Positions 7,398 through 7,499 of a stretch of 7,499 nt of DNA are shown one piece after another. Below the pieces are notes generated by a model. It was given only the letters and a program-made list of their open reading frames with translations, was not told the DNA's origin and did no database searches. Every line of letters begins with the position of its first letter. Position 1 is the stretch's first letter. The stretch comes from Actinomycetes bacterium. Its GTDB lineage: Bacteria > Actinomycetota > Actinomycetes > Actinomycetales > Microbacteriaceae. The position numbers and the translations under genes were made by a program. Location of the stretch: the NCBI GenBank assembly GCA_023432005.1, contig JAEYVF010000039.1:1-7499 (forward strand). Reading direction: 5' to 3'.

Positions 7398-7499
7398 ATG
7401 GCCGTTCCCAAGCGCCGCCAGTCGCGTGCCAACACGCACGCCCGCCGTTCGCAGTGGAAGGCGTCCGTGCCGACCCTCGTGAAGACCGTCGAGAACGGC
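7398..7499 (+). CDS. rpmF: 50S ribosomal protein L32 (3' end outside window)
   Basis: The first 34 codons of L32 are visible. The start MAVPKRRQSRANTHARRSQW matches the highly basic, conserved N terminus of bacterial L32, a structural protein of the large ribosomal subunit. The ATG is preceded by a purine-rich Shine-Dalgarno region, GAAAGAAGAGA, at 7382-7392. The gene lies 51 bases after yceD, in the conserved yceD-rpmF order, so the two are probably co-transcribed. The rest, including any zinc-binding cysteines, lies beyond the window. Confidence 0.97.
   Translation, partial: MAVPKRRQSRANTHARRSQWKASVPTLVKTVENG

Overview
The window is uniformly GC-rich with strong G/C preference at third codon positions. 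It has GTGA/ATGA start-stop overlaps, a GTG start with almost no leader, and a DUF177 (YceD)-rpmF pair. This fits an actinobacterium (Actinomycetota). Microbacteriaceae is my best guess from the style of the proteins, but that is inference. All real genes are on the + strand.

Layout. Positions 1-446 hold the C-terminal third of a dihydropyrimidinase/D-hydantoinase cut by the window edge. 458-1489 is a luciferase-like (LLM class) flavin/F420-dependent oxidoreductase. 1486-4024 holds three overlapping ABC-importer genes of the nitrate/taurine/thiamine-pyrimidine (NitT/TauT/ThiXYZ-like) type: permease, ATPase, second permease. 4025-4125 is a C-rich spacer with a tandem 13-14 bp repeat. 4126-5298 is the lipoprotein substrate-binding protein (NMT1/THI5 type). 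5299-5381 carries two tandem GC hairpins, the first capped by a UUCG tetraloop. 5382-6701 is a class III PLP-dependent aminotransferase. 6702-6815 contains a perfect 19-bp inverted repeat with a nested inner stem, followed by a likely -10 box. 6816-7346 is yceD (DUF177) and 7398-7499 the start of rpmF (ribosomal protein L32).

Interpretation. The first six genes read as one catabolic locus. The ABC importer would bring in a pyrimidine-like or hydantoin-like ring. The hydantoinase would open the reduced ring, and the aminotransferase would remove the amino group of the resulting omega-amino acid (beta-alanine or 3-aminoisobutyrate if the substrate is uracil or thymine). The LLM oxidoreductase is the least understood member and could act on the ring itself. 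The ring reductase and the carbamoyl-amide hydrolase expected for a complete reductive pyrimidine pathway are not in the window and may lie upstream. The locus ends at the 6717-6788 palindrome, after which conserved ribosome-related housekeeping genes begin.
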